41,193 bases of DNA from Pseudomonas amygdali (GTDB lineage Bacteria > Pseudomonadota > Gammaproteobacteria > Pseudomonadales > Pseudomonadaceae), in the NCBI RefSeq assembly GCF_002699855.1, contig NZ_LKBW01000265.1:1-41193 (forward strand), given 5' to 3'. The notes under the pieces were generated by a model. That model was given only the letters and a program-made list of their open reading frames with translations, made no database searches and was not told where the DNA came from. Below, in pieces: positions 20,703 through 29,430 of the stretch (position 1 is its first letter; every line of letters starts with the position of its first letter). Both the position numbers and the translations under genes were made by a program.

Positions 20703-21992
20703 GTGAGTAAGTCTCTACAAGCCATTCGTGGCATGAACGACATCCTGCCCGAGCAGACGCCGCTGTGGCGCCACTTCGAAGGCACCGTTTCACGTCTGCT
20801 GGATAACTACGGTTACCGGCAGATTCGTATGCCTATCGTCGAATTCACCGAGCTGTTCAAGCGCTCCATCGGTGAAGTGACCGATATCGTCGAGAAGGAA
20901 ATGTACACCTTCGCCGATCGCAACGGCGACTCCCTGACCCTGCGTCCGGAAGGTACTGCTGCCTGTGTGCGTGCGGTCCTGGAGCACGGCATCACCGGTG
21001 GCGGTCAGGTTCAGAAACTGTGGTACATCGGGCCGATGTTTCGTCACGAGCGTCCACAGAAAGGCCGTTATCGCCAGTTTCACCAGATTGGTGTCGAGGT
21101 CTTCAATCTTGACGGTCCGGACATCGATGCCGAACTGATCGTCATGACCTGGCGCCTGTGGGGCATGCTGGGCATTCGCAATGCGGTCAAGCTTGAACTG
21201 AACAGCCTGGGCACCAGCGAAGCGCGTGCGCGTTATCGTGATGCGCTGGTCGAGTTTCTGTCGGCACGTCTTGATCAACTTGACGAAGACAGCCAGCGTC
21301 GTCTGAAAACCAATCCGCTGCGCGTGCTGGACACCAAACACCCTGAAACCCAGGCTGTGCTGGTCGATGCGCCAAAGCTGGCAGATTATCTGGATGACGA
21401 ATCCCGCGTTCACTTCGAAGGCCTGAAGGCCCGTCTGGACGCAGCCGGCATTCCTTATGTCATCAACCCGAAGCTGGTTCGCGGGCTGGATTATTACAGC
21501 AAGACCGTTTTCGAGTGGGTTACCGACCAATTGGGTGCTCAGGGTACGGTCTGTGCAGGCGGTCGTTATGACGGTCTGGTCGAGCAGATGGGCGGCAAGC
21601 CGACGACCGGCGTTGGTTTCGCGATGGGTATCGAGCGTCTGGTTCTGTTGCTTGAAACCCTCGGGCAGGTCCCGGAAGAAATTGCCCGTCAGGTCGATGT
21701 TTACCTGTGCGCCTTTGGCGAAGCAGCTGAGCTGGCTGCGCTGGCTCTCACCGAAAAGGTGCGCGATCAGTTGCCGAGCCTGCGTTTGCAGGTCAACGCC
21801 GGTGCCGGCAGCTTCAAAAGCCAGTTCAAGAAAGCCGACAAGAGCGGTGCGCTGTATGCGCTGATTCTCGGTGAAGAAGAACTGGCGGCAAAGGTCATTG
21901 GCGTCAAACCCCTGCGCGGTCAGGGTGAACAACAAAATATTGCTTGGGACGCTCTGTCAGAGCACCTGGCCTCCTGCGTTGTGCAGGGTTGA
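20703..21992 (+). CDS. hisS: Histidyl-tRNA synthetase
   Basis: HisRS charges tRNA-His. The 429-residue class II synthetase starts at a GTG ([15 protein letters not shown]) and shows motif 1 and 2 regions ([19 protein letters not shown]), the histidine-specific [29 protein letters not shown], and motif 3 ([15 protein letters not shown]), then the anticodon-binding domain. AAGGA lies upstream of the GTG. Confidence 0.97.
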   Translation: MSKSLQAIRGMNDILPEQTPLWRHFEGTVSRLLDNYGYRQIRMPIVEFTELFKRSIGEVTDIVEKEMYTFADRNGDSLTLRPEGTAACVRAVLEHGITGGGQVQKLWYIGPMFRHERPQKGRYRQFHQIGVEVFNLDGPDIDAELIVMTWRLWGMLGIRNAVKLELNSLGTSEARARYRDALVEFLSARLDQLDEDSQRRLKTNPLRVLDTKHPETQAVLVDAPKLADYLDDESRVHFEGLKARLDAAGIPYVINPKLVRGLDYYSKTVFEWVTDQLGAQGTVCAGGRYDGLVEQMGGKPTTGVGFAMGIERLVLLLETLGQVPEEIARQVDVYLCAFGEAAELAALALTEKVRDQLPSLRLQVNAGAGSFKSQFKKADKSGALYALILGEEELAAKVIGVKPLRGQGEQQNIAWDALSEHLASCVVQG

Positions 21993-22031
21993 AGCTGATT
22001 TAACAGCCGTTTAGCGAATAGGAGTATTGGG

Positions 22032-22673
22032 GTGTCGGGTACCGAAGATGAAGAGCTGGCGGTAATGAAGGACTGGTGGCAGCGTAACGGCAAACCCCTG
22101 TTGACCGGTGGTCTGCTTGCGTTGGTCGTGGTCTTGGGTTGGCAGTTCTGGCACAGGTATCAGGCCAGCCAGTCGCAAGGCGCCTCGATGCTTTATCAGC
22201 AATTGCTGGAAACCGCACTGACGCCCAGTGGCCAGGCAGACACCGCACGTGTCGCCGAGATATCCGGCAAACTGAAAAGCGAATTCGGTGGCACTACCTA
22301 TGCACAGTTCGGTAGCCTGTTCGTCGCCAAGGTGGCGGTCGATGCCGGTAAGCTGGACGATGCTGCAGCCGAGCTGAAAACCGTGGCCGACAAGCCTGCC
22401 AATGACACGTTGGGCGAGATTGCGCGTCAGCGTCTGGCTCGCGTGCTGGCTGCGCAGAACAAGACCGATGACGCGCTGAAGCTGCTCGACGGCGATGCCG
22501 ACAAGGCCTTCCTCGCCAGTCGTGAAGAACTCAAGGGTGACCTGCTGGTACAGCTGGGTCGTACCGACGAGGCATATGCTGCATACCAAAAGGCCAAATC
22601 CGCTCTGTCCGAAGACGCAGCAGTGGGTGGCCTGCAAATGAAGCTCGACGATCTGGCGAAAGGGGATGCGTGA
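22032..22673 (+). CDS. yfgM: SecYEG ancillary subunit YfgM
   Basis: YfgM is an inner-membrane protein with a periplasmic tetratricopeptide-like domain that works beside the SecYEG translocon and the chaperone PpiD. The 213-residue product starts at GTG (MSGTEDEELAVMKDWWQRNG), has one membrane segment at about 24-40 (LLTGGLLALVVVLGWQFW), and a helical repeat domain rich in Ala and Leu. The sequence TAGGAG lies about 10 bp upstream. It overlaps bamB by eight bases. Confidence 0.92.
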   Translation: MSGTEDEELAVMKDWWQRNGKPLLTGGLLALVVVLGWQFWHRYQASQSQGASMLYQQLLETALTPSGQADTARVAEISGKLKSEFGGTTYAQFGSLFVAKVAVDAGKLDDAAAELKTVADKPANDTLGEIARQRLARVLAAQNKTDDALKLLDGDADKAFLASREELKGDLLVQLGRTDEAYAAYQKAKSALSEDAAVGGLQMKLDDLAKGDA

Positions 22674-23820
22674 CGTGATTCGTTGGAAACATGCAGCATT
22701 GCTGGCTCTGGCCATTCTGGCCGCGGGTTGCAGCAGCAACAGCAAAAAGGAATTGCCTCCGGCCGAGCTGACCGACTTCAAAGAAGAAGTGGTTCTGCAC
22801 AAGCAGTGGAGCCGCTCCATTGGCGACGGTCAGGGCAAGACTTACAACATGCTCGTGCCGGCCATTGATGGCGACCGCATCTATGCGGCTGACGTCACTG
22901 GCGAAGTTGTATCGCTGGATCGTCTGACCGGTGATGTGATCTGGAAGAAAGATCTCGATCTGCCGGTTTCCGGTGCAGTCGGCGTGGGCTATGGCCTGGT
23001 AATGATCGGCACCCTCAAGGGTGAAGTCATTGCCATGGACGCCACCTCCGGTGAGGAAAAGTGGCGTGCCCGCGTGACCAGCGAAGTGCTGGCCCCGCCT
23101 GCCACCAACGGTTCTGTGGTAGTGGTTCAGACTCAGGATGACCGTATTGTCGGCTTCGATGCCTCCACAGGTTCCCAGCTCTGGATTTACGAAAGCACTC
23201 CAGCGGTGCTGACCCTGCGCGGTACCGGTGCTCCACTTGCAACCAATCGTCTCGCCGTGGCGGGTCTGTCGACCGGTAAGGTCGTCGCGCTGGACATTAC
23301 CAACGGCGTGCCTGTCTGGGAACAGCGTGTTGCCATCCCGCAAGGTCGCTCGGAACTGGATCGTGTGGTCGATATCGACGGCGGCCTGTTGCTGTCCGGC
23401 GGTACGCTGTACGTTGCTACCTATCAGGGTCGCGTCGCCGGTCTGGACCTGGAAAGCGGTCGTGTGCTCTGGCAGCGTGATGCCTCTAGCTACTCGGGCG
23501 TTGCCCAGGGCTTTGGCAGCGTTTACGCAACCCTGGCCTCCGGCACTGTCGAAGGTATCGACGAGCGTTCGTCCTCTGCACTGTGGAGCAACGAATCACT
23601 GGCTCGCCGCCAGCTCGGCGCGCCGGAAGTTTATTCCAGCTATGTAGCGGTCGGTGACATGGAAGGCTACCTTCACCTGTTGAGCCAGGTGGACGGTCGT
23701 TTTGTCGGTCGCGAACGTATCGACAGCGATGGCCTGCGTGCTCGTCCGCTGGTGGTTGGGGACATGATTTACGTGTATGGCAACAGCGGCAAACTGGAAG
23801 CCCTGACCATCAAGCAATAA
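22666..23820 (+). CDS. bamB: Outer membrane assembly lipoprotein BamB
   Basis: BamB is a beta-propeller lipoprotein of the BAM complex, which inserts beta-barrel proteins into the outer membrane. The 384-residue product has a signal peptide ending in the lipobox LAAGC (Cys22), and repeated PQQ-like blades (GEVVSLDRLTGDVIWKK, GEVIAMDATSGEEKWRA, GRVAGLDLESGRVLWQR). The ATG at 22666 overlaps yfgM; a GTG at 22675 (MIRWKHAALL) is an equally plausible start giving 381 residues. The order yfgM-bamB-der is conserved. Confidence 0.95.
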   Translation: MRDVIRWKHAALLALAILAAGCSSNSKKELPPAELTDFKEEVVLHKQWSRSIGDGQGKTYNMLVPAIDGDRIYAADVTGEVVSLDRLTGDVIWKKDLDLPVSGAVGVGYGLVMIGTLKGEVIAMDATSGEEKWRARVTSEVLAPPATNGSVVVVQTQDDRIVGFDASTGSQLWIYESTPAVLTLRGTGAPLATNRLAVAGLSTGKVVALDITNGVPVWEQRVAIPQGRSELDRVVDIDGGLLLSGGTLYVATYQGRVAGLDLESGRVLWQRDASSYSGVAQGFGSVYATLASGTVEGIDERSSSALWSNESLARRQLGAPEVYSSYVAVGDMEGYLHLLSQVDGRFVGRERIDSDGLRARPLVVGDMIYVYGNSGKLEALTIKQ

Positions 23821-23829
23821 GTGTCCATG

Positions 23830-23926
23830 CCCGGGGCCAATAGCCCCGGGTGCCCTTGCCTTGGCAAGGCTGCGGTGCCTTTGCGGCACCGCCCCGAACT
23901 CCGGCCGCTGCCCTGCAGCGGCTTTT
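23830..23926 (+). terminator. Four tandem hairpins between bamB and der
   Basis: Four inverted repeats follow each other: CCCGGGGC/GCCCCGGG (23830-23850), CCTTGCC/GGCAAGG (23854-23869), GCGGTGCC/GGCACCGC (23872-23892) and GCCGCTG/CAGCGGC (23904-23922). Only the last is followed by TTTT, so it is the likely terminator; the others may protect the 3' end or attenuate readthrough into der. Confidence 0.75.
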
Positions 23927-23958
23927 GTATTTTCTGAAATAACGAAGTGGAGAGCCGC

Positions 23959-25431
23959 ATGGTTCCCGTAATCGCCCTGGTGGGTCGACCGAACGTCGGC
24001 AAGTCCACCATGTTCAACCGCCTGACCAGGACTCGCGACGCCATTGTCGGTGATCTGTCCGGTCTTACCCGTGATCGCCAATACGGAGAGGCGAAGTGGC
24101 AAGGGCGCTCCTATATTCTGATCGACACCGGCGGTATCTCCGGTGACGAGCATGGCATGGACGAAAAGATGGCCGAGCAGTCGCTGCTGGCCATTGAAGA
24201 AGCCGATGTGGTGCTGTTTCTGGTGGACGCCCGTGCGGGCTATACCGCTGCTGATCAGATGATTGGTGAGCACCTGCGCAAACGCAACAAGCGTTCCTAC
24301 GTAGTTGCCAACAAGATCGACAACATCGACGAAAACCTGGCACGTGCCGAGTTCAGCCCGATGGGTCTGGGTGACGCCATTCCGGTGGCCGGTGCCCACG
24401 GTCGTGGCATCTCGCAGATGCTCGAAATCGCCCTGCGGGAGTTCCCCAAGGACGAAGACGAGCTGGAAGAGGGCGAGGAGGTCGAGGAAGTTGCCGAAGG
24501 TCAGGAAGCCAAGCGCATTCCCGGCCCTAGCGAGAAAGACGGCATCAAGATCGCCATCATCGGGCGTCCCAACGTCGGTAAGTCGACGCTGGTCAACCGT
24601 ATGCTGGGTGAAGACCGGGTTATCGTCTATGACGAGCCAGGCACCACGCGCGACAGTATCTACATTCCCTTCGAGCGTAATGAAGAGAAGTACACGCTGA
24701 TCGACACTGCCGGTGTGCGCAAGCGCGGCAAGATCCACGAGGAAGTTGAAAAGTTCTCGGTGGTCAAGACGCTGCAGGCCATCAAGGACGCCAACGTGGT
24801 GATCTTTGTGATGGACGCCCGCGAAGGTGTGGTCGACCACGACCTGAACCAGCTGGGCTTCGCCCTTGAAGCGGGTCGTGCGCTGGTCATCGCGCTGAAC
24901 AAGTGGGACGGCATGACGCCGGGCGAACGCGATTTCGTGAAGATCGAGCTGGAGCGCCGGTTGTTCTTCGTCGACTTCGCCGACATCCACTTCATCTCCG
25001 CACTGCACGGCACGGGCGTGGGCAACCTGTATCAGTCGGTACAGAACTCGTTCAAGTCTGCCGTAACGCGCTCGCCAACCAGCCGTCTGACCCAGATTCT
25101 GGAAGATGCGGTCAGTGAGCATGCGCCACCCATGGTCGGCAGCCGCCGCATCAAATTGCGTTACGCTCACCTGGGCGGCGCCAACCCGCCGCTGATCGTA
25201 ATCCACGGCAACCAGGTCGAAAAAGTACCGAAGTCCTACGTTCGTTACCTGGAAAACACTTACCGGCGTGTGCTCAAACTGGTCGGTACGCCGATCCGTA
25301 TCGAGTTCAAGGGCGGCGAGAACCCGTATGAAGGCAACAAGAACACGCTCACCGACCGTCAGGTCAACAAGAAGCGTCGGATGATGTCGCACCACAAGAA
25401 GGCCGACAAGAAGCGCCGCGACAAGCGCTGA
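23959..25431 (+). CDS. der: Ribosome biogenesis GTPase Der
   Basis: Der (EngA) is an essential GTPase with two tandem G domains that matures the 50S subunit. The 490-residue protein has P-loops GRPNVGKST near residue 9 and again near 202, an acidic linker ([17 protein letters not shown]) between them, [10 protein letters not shown] and NKWD in G2, a KH-like domain, and a basic C-terminal tail ([20 protein letters not shown]). The ATG at 23959 is preferred to a GTG at 23947. Confidence 0.97.
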   Translation: MVPVIALVGRPNVGKSTMFNRLTRTRDAIVGDLSGLTRDRQYGEAKWQGRSYILIDTGGISGDEHGMDEKMAEQSLLAIEEADVVLFLVDARAGYTAADQMIGEHLRKRNKRSYVVANKIDNIDENLARAEFSPMGLGDAIPVAGAHGRGISQMLEIALREFPKDEDELEEGEEVEEVAEGQEAKRIPGPSEKDGIKIAIIGRPNVGKSTLVNRMLGEDRVIVYDEPGTTRDSIYIPFERNEEKYTLIDTAGVRKRGKIHEEVEKFSVVKTLQAIKDANVVIFVMDAREGVVDHDLNQLGFALEAGRALVIALNKWDGMTPGERDFVKIELERRLFFVDFADIHFISALHGTGVGNLYQSVQNSFKSAVTRSPTSRLTQILEDAVSEHAPPMVGSRRIKLRYAHLGGANPPLIVIHGNQVEKVPKSYVRYLENTYRRVLKLVGTPIRIEFKGGENPYEGNKNTLTDRQVNKKRRMMSHHKKADKKRRDKR

Positions 25432-25443
25432 GTCAGCATCTGG

Positions 25444-25469
25444 AAAAAGGCGCTTCGGCGCCTTTTTTT
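25444..25469 (+). terminator. Terminator after der
   Basis: The stem GGCGC / GCGCC on a TTCG loop is flanked by five A and seven T, a clear factor-independent terminator. Confidence 0.93.
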
Positions 25470-25541
25470 GTGTCCGTTTAATGGGCTATCCTGCCTGACC
25501 CCGTGCCGCCCGGTGCCGGGAGATTGCAGGGAAAGGGTTCC

Positions 25542-26690
25542 ATGATCGACAGCAAGTTGCCCAGCGTGGGCACCACTATCTTCACCGTCATGTCACAGCT
25601 GGCCGCCGAAACCGGAGCTATAAACCTGTCCCAGGGGTTTCCTGATTTTGACGGGCCGCAGGCGCTGCGTGATGCGGTCTGCCGACACATCACTCAAGGC
25701 CATAACCAATACTCACCGATGACCGGGCTGCCTGCGCTTCGTCAGCAAGTTGCGGCAAAGATCGCCCGCAGCTATGGGCGTACGGTCAATGCGGACACTG
25801 AAATCACTATTACACCGGGTGCCACCCAAGCGATTTTCTGCGCGATTCATAGCGTTATTCGCGCTGGCAACGAAGTGATCATTTTTGACCCTTGCTATGA
25901 CAGCTACGAGCCCGCTGTCGAGCTGGCGGGTGGGCGCTGCGTCCATGTGCAACTGGGGCAGGATGACTTCTCCATCGACTGGCAAAAGCTCAGCGATGCA
26001 CTGAGCCCGCGTACCCGCATGATTGTCATCAACAGCCCGCACAACCCCAGTGGTGCCCTGATCAGTCGCGCCGAGCTTGATCGACTGGCCGCGCTGATTG
26101 CTGATCGTGATATCTACCTGCTCAGCGATGAAGTCTACGAACATCTTGTGTTCGATGGCGCGCGCCATGTCAGCGTGCTTGATCACGAAGCACTGTACCA
26201 GCGCGCCTTCGTCGTCAGCTCGTTCGGCAAGACATATCACGTTACCGGCTGGAAAACCGGCTACGTGGTCGCGCCACCCGCGCTGACTTCCGAACTGCGC
26301 AAGGTGCATCAGTACGTCAGTTTCTGTGGTGTCACGCCATTGCAGTATGCGCTGGCCGATTTCATGGCCGAGCACCCTGAGCATGTCGATGAGCTGCCAG
26401 GCTTCTATCAGGCCAAGCGCGACTTTTTCTGTGGTCATCTGGCTGAATCGCGTTTCAGCTTCCGGCCTGTTGGCGGTACTTATTTCCAGTTGGTCGATTA
26501 TTCGCAGATACGGCCTGACCTGACTGACGTGGACATGGCGCTGTGGATGACCCGTGAACACGGTGTGGCGAGCATTCCGATTTCTGTGTTCTACCAGAGC
26601 CCTCCAGCAGGCCAGCGTCTGATTCGCCTGTGCTTCGCCAAGCAAGAGGACACGTTGCGTCAGGCGGCGGAGAAACTATGCGCGATATAA
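25542..26690 (+). CDS. PLP-dependent aminotransferase (methionine/glutamine type, YbdL-like)
   Basis: This fold-type I aminotransferase resembles E. coli YbdL and related glutamine transaminases, which transfer amino groups between methionine or glutamine and 2-oxo acids. The 382-residue protein has INLSQGFPDF, PGATQAIF, the PLP contacts NSPHNPSGA and SDEVYEH (Asp196), and Lys230 in SSFGKTYHVTGWKTGY. The ATG at 25542 has AGGGAAAGGG upstream and gives the usual MIDSKLPSVGTTIF. It overlaps the following amidase gene by 13 bp, the arrangement expected if the amidase removes the 2-oxoglutaramate produced. Substrate range is inference. Confidence 0.88.
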   Translation: MIDSKLPSVGTTIFTVMSQLAAETGAINLSQGFPDFDGPQALRDAVCRHITQGHNQYSPMTGLPALRQQVAAKIARSYGRTVNADTEITITPGATQAIFCAIHSVIRAGNEVIIFDPCYDSYEPAVELAGGRCVHVQLGQDDFSIDWQKLSDALSPRTRMIVINSPHNPSGALISRAELDRLAALIADRDIYLLSDEVYEHLVFDGARHVSVLDHEALYQRAFVVSSFGKTYHVTGWKTGYVVAPPALTSELRKVHQYVSFCGVTPLQYALADFMAEHPEHVDELPGFYQAKRDFFCGHLAESRFSFRPVGGTYFQLVDYSQIRPDLTDVDMALWMTREHGVASIPISVFYQSPPAGQRLIRLCFAKQEDTLRQAAEKLCAI

Positions 26691-27469
26691 GCGAACTGCC
26701 AAACCTGAACCTTGCGCTGATTCAGACCACTCTGGCATGGCATGATCGGGAGGCCAACCTGGAGCATTTCGAGCACTTGCTGGGGCAGGCGCATGGCGCT
26801 GATCTGGTGATCCTGCCTGAAATGTTCACCACCGGGTTCTCGATGGAGTCCGAGGCGCTGGCTGAGCCTGAGGCAGGTCCTACATCGACCTGGCTGTTGG
26901 CGCAGGCTAAGCGGATCAATGCGGTGGTGACCGGCAGCGTCATCATTCGCGCTGCCGATGGCAGTTATCGCAACCGTCTGCTGTGGGCGCGACCGGATGG
27001 TGAGTTGCTGCATTATGACAAGCGTCACTTGTTTCGTATGGCGGGTGAACACGAACACTACACGCCGGGCGAGCGTCAGGTGATGTTTGAGTTCAATGGG
27101 TGGCGTATTCGCCCGCTGATCTGCTACGACCTGCGCTTTCCGGTCTGGAGCCGTGACGCCGAAAGTACCGACCTGTTGCTGTACACCGCCAACTGGCCAG
27201 GAGCGCGACGTCTGCACTGGAACCGCCTGCTGCCCGCCAGGGCCATCGAAAACCTGTGCTACGTTGCCGCGGTCAATCGGGTAGGGTCGGACGGGAAGGG
27301 CTTTGCGTACACCGGTGACAGTCAGGTTCTGGATTTTCAAGGCGAGAGCCTGTTGGGCGCAGGCGAAGCGGATGGAGTATTCAGGGCGACGTTAAGCGCG
27401 GCAGACTTACAAGCCTATCGCGCACGCTTTCCAGCCGGTCTGGACGCTGACTCTTTTAATATTCAATAA
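26678..27469 (+). CDS. Nitrilase-superfamily omega-amidase (YafV-like)
   Basis: The carbon-nitrogen hydrolase triad is visible: Glu48 in LPEMFTTGF, Lys115 in YDKRHLF, and Cys149 in ICYDLRFP. The 263-residue protein closely follows the YafV/Nit2 omega-amidase pattern (EHEHYTPGER, YTANWPGARRLHWN, RAIENLCYVAAVNR), which hydrolyses 2-oxoglutaramate or 2-oxosuccinamate. Its start lies inside the end of the aminotransferase gene. Together the two genes would make transamination from glutamine effectively irreversible, useful in methionine salvage. The pairing is seen; the pathway is inference. Confidence 0.87.
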   Translation: MRDISELPNLNLALIQTTLAWHDREANLEHFEHLLGQAHGADLVILPEMFTTGFSMESEALAEPEAGPTSTWLLAQAKRINAVVTGSVIIRAADGSYRNRLLWARPDGELLHYDKRHLFRMAGEHEHYTPGERQVMFEFNGWRIRPLICYDLRFPVWSRDAESTDLLLYTANWPGARRLHWNRLLPARAIENLCYVAAVNRVGSDGKGFAYTGDSQVLDFQGESLLGAGEADGVFRATLSAADLQAYRARFPAGLDADSFNIQ

Positions 27470-27529
27470 AAATTACTTCAGAATGTTACGAGTCGGCCGA
27501 TAGCGTGTGCAGGCAACCTGGAGACCGCC

Positions 27530-27964
27530 ATGATTACCATCAATACGTCCACATTGAACAGCTATTCAAGCCCGTTGACCCTAGCGGTTAAATCTACCGA
27601 CGCAGAGGCAATCAAGTCTGCAACTACCACGACTGAAACAGAGAAGACCTCTGATCAGGCCTCGACCGAAGGCGGTAAGGCCGGAGCGGCCGGTGGTGGG
27701 GGCAGCGTTGGTGGCTCCAGCAAATCGGCTCTTAATCAGACGATCGAACAGATAAAGCAGCAGATCAAGGACGCCCAGAAGCAACTGGCTCAACAGCAGG
27801 CGCAATTGGCTGCCGCTCAAAGCGGTAATGGCACAGCGGAAGAAAAGGCCCAGAAAGCCATGGCGATTCAGGGTCAGATTGCGTCCACCAGCGTTAACCT
27901 GCAGACCTTGCAGGCATCGTTGTTGCAGCTGGAGACTGAAGGTGGCGTGAATACCACTGCCTGA
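27530..27964 (+). CDS. FlxA-like coiled-coil protein
   Basis: The 144-residue protein starts MITINTSTLNSYSS, has a low-complexity Thr/Ser/Gly-rich stretch at about 30-65 (including GGKAGAAGGGGSVGG), then a Gln-rich coiled coil at about 66-105 (QTIEQIKQQIKDAQKQLAQQQ) and a second helix to the end. This fits the FlxA-like family (PF14282), whose E. coli member is a flagellar-regulon gene. No signal peptide or membrane segment. The ATG has GGAGA six bases upstream. Function unknown; it is monocistronic, followed by REP-like DNA. Confidence 0.7.
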   Translation: MITINTSTLNSYSSPLTLAVKSTDAEAIKSATTTTETEKTSDQASTEGGKAGAAGGGGSVGGSSKSALNQTIEQIKQQIKDAQKQLAQQQAQLAAAQSGNGTAEEKAQKAMAIQGQIASTSVNLQTLQASLLQLETEGGVNTTA

Positions 27965-27987
27965 TGTCCTGGCACGGATGATGGTCG

Positions 27988-28190
27988 TGCCGACGCGCCG
28001 CGTCGGCATGCGGTGCTTACGTTACGGGTCTGCTCCCGGCTATGTGGTGCGCGCAGATCTGTGACGCAGAGCGTCACGACAGGCGTTCCCACGCTGGAGC
28101 GTGCGGAACGATAACCTGACTATCGTGCGACGCTCTGCGTCCGATCTTGAGTGTGCAGCTTGGCGCAGATCTGTGACGCAAAGCGTCACA
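27988..28190. repeat. REP-like palindrome cluster
   Basis: Five palindromes crowd into about 200 bp: TGCCGACGC/GCGTCGGCA (27988-28008), GTGACGC/GCGTCAC (28061-28077), CGTTCC..GGAACG around CACGC/GCGTG (28084-28110), GACGC/GCGTC (28129-28141) and TGTGACGC/GCGTCACA (28172-28190). A 27-bp unit recurs at 28051-28077 and 28163-28189 with one mismatch. These look like Pseudomonas repetitive extragenic palindromes. The first may also terminate the FlxA-like gene. Confidence 0.8.
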
Positions 28191-28203
28191 GCACCCAGAG
28201 CCC

Positions 28204-29073
28204 TTACTCGTTCACATTCATGAACTTGCGTGCCCACTCTACGTACTCTTCAGGCTGCGTATAGGTGTGGGTCAATTCGGTAGCGCTCATGTTCGACTCG
28301 CTGCCCAGAATCTGGCGTTGCTCGCGCAAGCAGTCGTAGGTGGCTTTGATTGCGGCAAAGTACGCAGCGTGGCCATGCACGCAGACTCGCACGCCCATCT
28401 CGGCAAGACGCGCATTGTCGTGCAGCTCAGGGTTGCCGTAGGTCACCAGCATCAGCGGTACGGTTACGCCTTCGGATATCTGTGCCAGGTGATCAAAGTC
28501 ACGAATGCCGACGATGGTAATGCCGTCAGCCCCGGCAGCCTGATACTGCTGAACCCGACTGATGGCTTCCTGAACCGGGATGATCGCCGCGTTGGTTCGA
28601 GCGAAAATCGACATCTCCGGGTCGACACGTGCCTCCAGTGCTGCGCGGATCTTGCCAACACCTTCAGCCGTGGAAATCAGGTCAGTGGATTTGCGTCCGA
28701 ACTGCGCAGGCAGCAGGGTATCTTCAATCGTCAACGCCGAGATGCCGGCGCGTTCCAGTTCAACAACGGTACGCATGACGTTAAGGGCATTGCCATAACC
28801 ATGGTCTGCGTCCGCGATAACCGGCAGTTGCGCAACGCGGCCGATGCGCGTGGCCTGTTCAACGAACTCGCTCAGGGTGATCAGTGCGAAGTCAGGTGCT
28901 GCAAGTACTTGCAGCGATGCGACAGAACCGCCGAGGATGCCTACTTCAAAGCCCAGATCCGCTGCGATTCGCGCTGACATGGGGTCGAATACCGAGGCGG
29001 TGTGAAAGCACGAGTTCGACGAGGTAAGCGCACGGAAACTGCGGCGCAAATCTTGATGGGAAGCCTTGGGCAT
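28204..29073 (-). CDS. Oxaloacetate decarboxylase (PEP mutase/isocitrate lyase superfamily)
   Basis: The 289-residue protein resembles the P. aeruginosa PA4872 type, a soluble Mg2+-dependent oxaloacetate decarboxylase within the PEP mutase/isocitrate lyase superfamily. Visible are [33 protein letters not shown], the metal-site [24 protein letters not shown] and FARTNAAI. It lacks the KKCGH motif of true isocitrate lyases. GGAGCG precedes the ATG. It lies downstream of leuA on the same strand but 357 bp away, so is probably a separate unit. Confidence 0.85.
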   Translation of the reverse strand: MPKASHQDLRRSFRALTSSNSCFHTASVFDPMSARIAADLGFEVGILGGSVASLQVLAAPDFALITLSEFVEQATRIGRVAQLPVIADADHGYGNALNVMRTVVELERAGISALTIEDTLLPAQFGRKSTDLISTAEGVGKIRAALEARVDPEMSIFARTNAAIIPVQEAISRVQQYQAAGADGITIVGIRDFDHLAQISEGVTVPLMLVTYGNPELHDNARLAEMGVRVCVHGHAAYFAAIKATYDCLREQRQILGSESNMSATELTHTYTQPEEYVEWARKFMNVNE

Positions 29074-29430
29074 AATCGCTCCAAATGTGATTGGATCAGC
29101 TCAGCGTACCGAGGCCGATAGTAATTTCAATGCACGGTGGGTCTGCCCGAGCATTCTTTTCGTCCGGAAATCAATGCAATAGTCGTCTTGGTTTTATAGG
29201 AAAGATGTAGCTGGCAGGTAAGTCCGGATGGGCATCGTCAGCATATGAATTGCTGTTGGATGTTGGCCCGTCCTGGAATAAAGGCAGCATGCTACCACAG
29301 CATAAATGAAAAAGATTATGCCGAAACAGGCAGGGTCATGCGTGGAATGCAAGAGGCTGGCGAGGAGGGGAGTCGCGCGCTCGGTTTGGGGGAGGATGGC
29401 GAACTGGCGTCCGCCATCCTGCCTGTAGAC
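29074..29430. other. Intergenic region between leuA and the decarboxylase gene
   Basis: No convincing gene in 357 bp. An 8-bp inverted repeat GGATGGCG/CGCCATCC (29394-29419, 10-base loop) lies just past leuA and could be its 3' hairpin, but no T run follows on the minus strand. The rest should hold the decarboxylase promoter; no clear hexamer pair was found. Confidence 0.5.

Noticed and set aside
23596..25395. 599-codon minus-strand frame across bamB end and der
   Set aside because: It is antisense to der, with no protein family signature.
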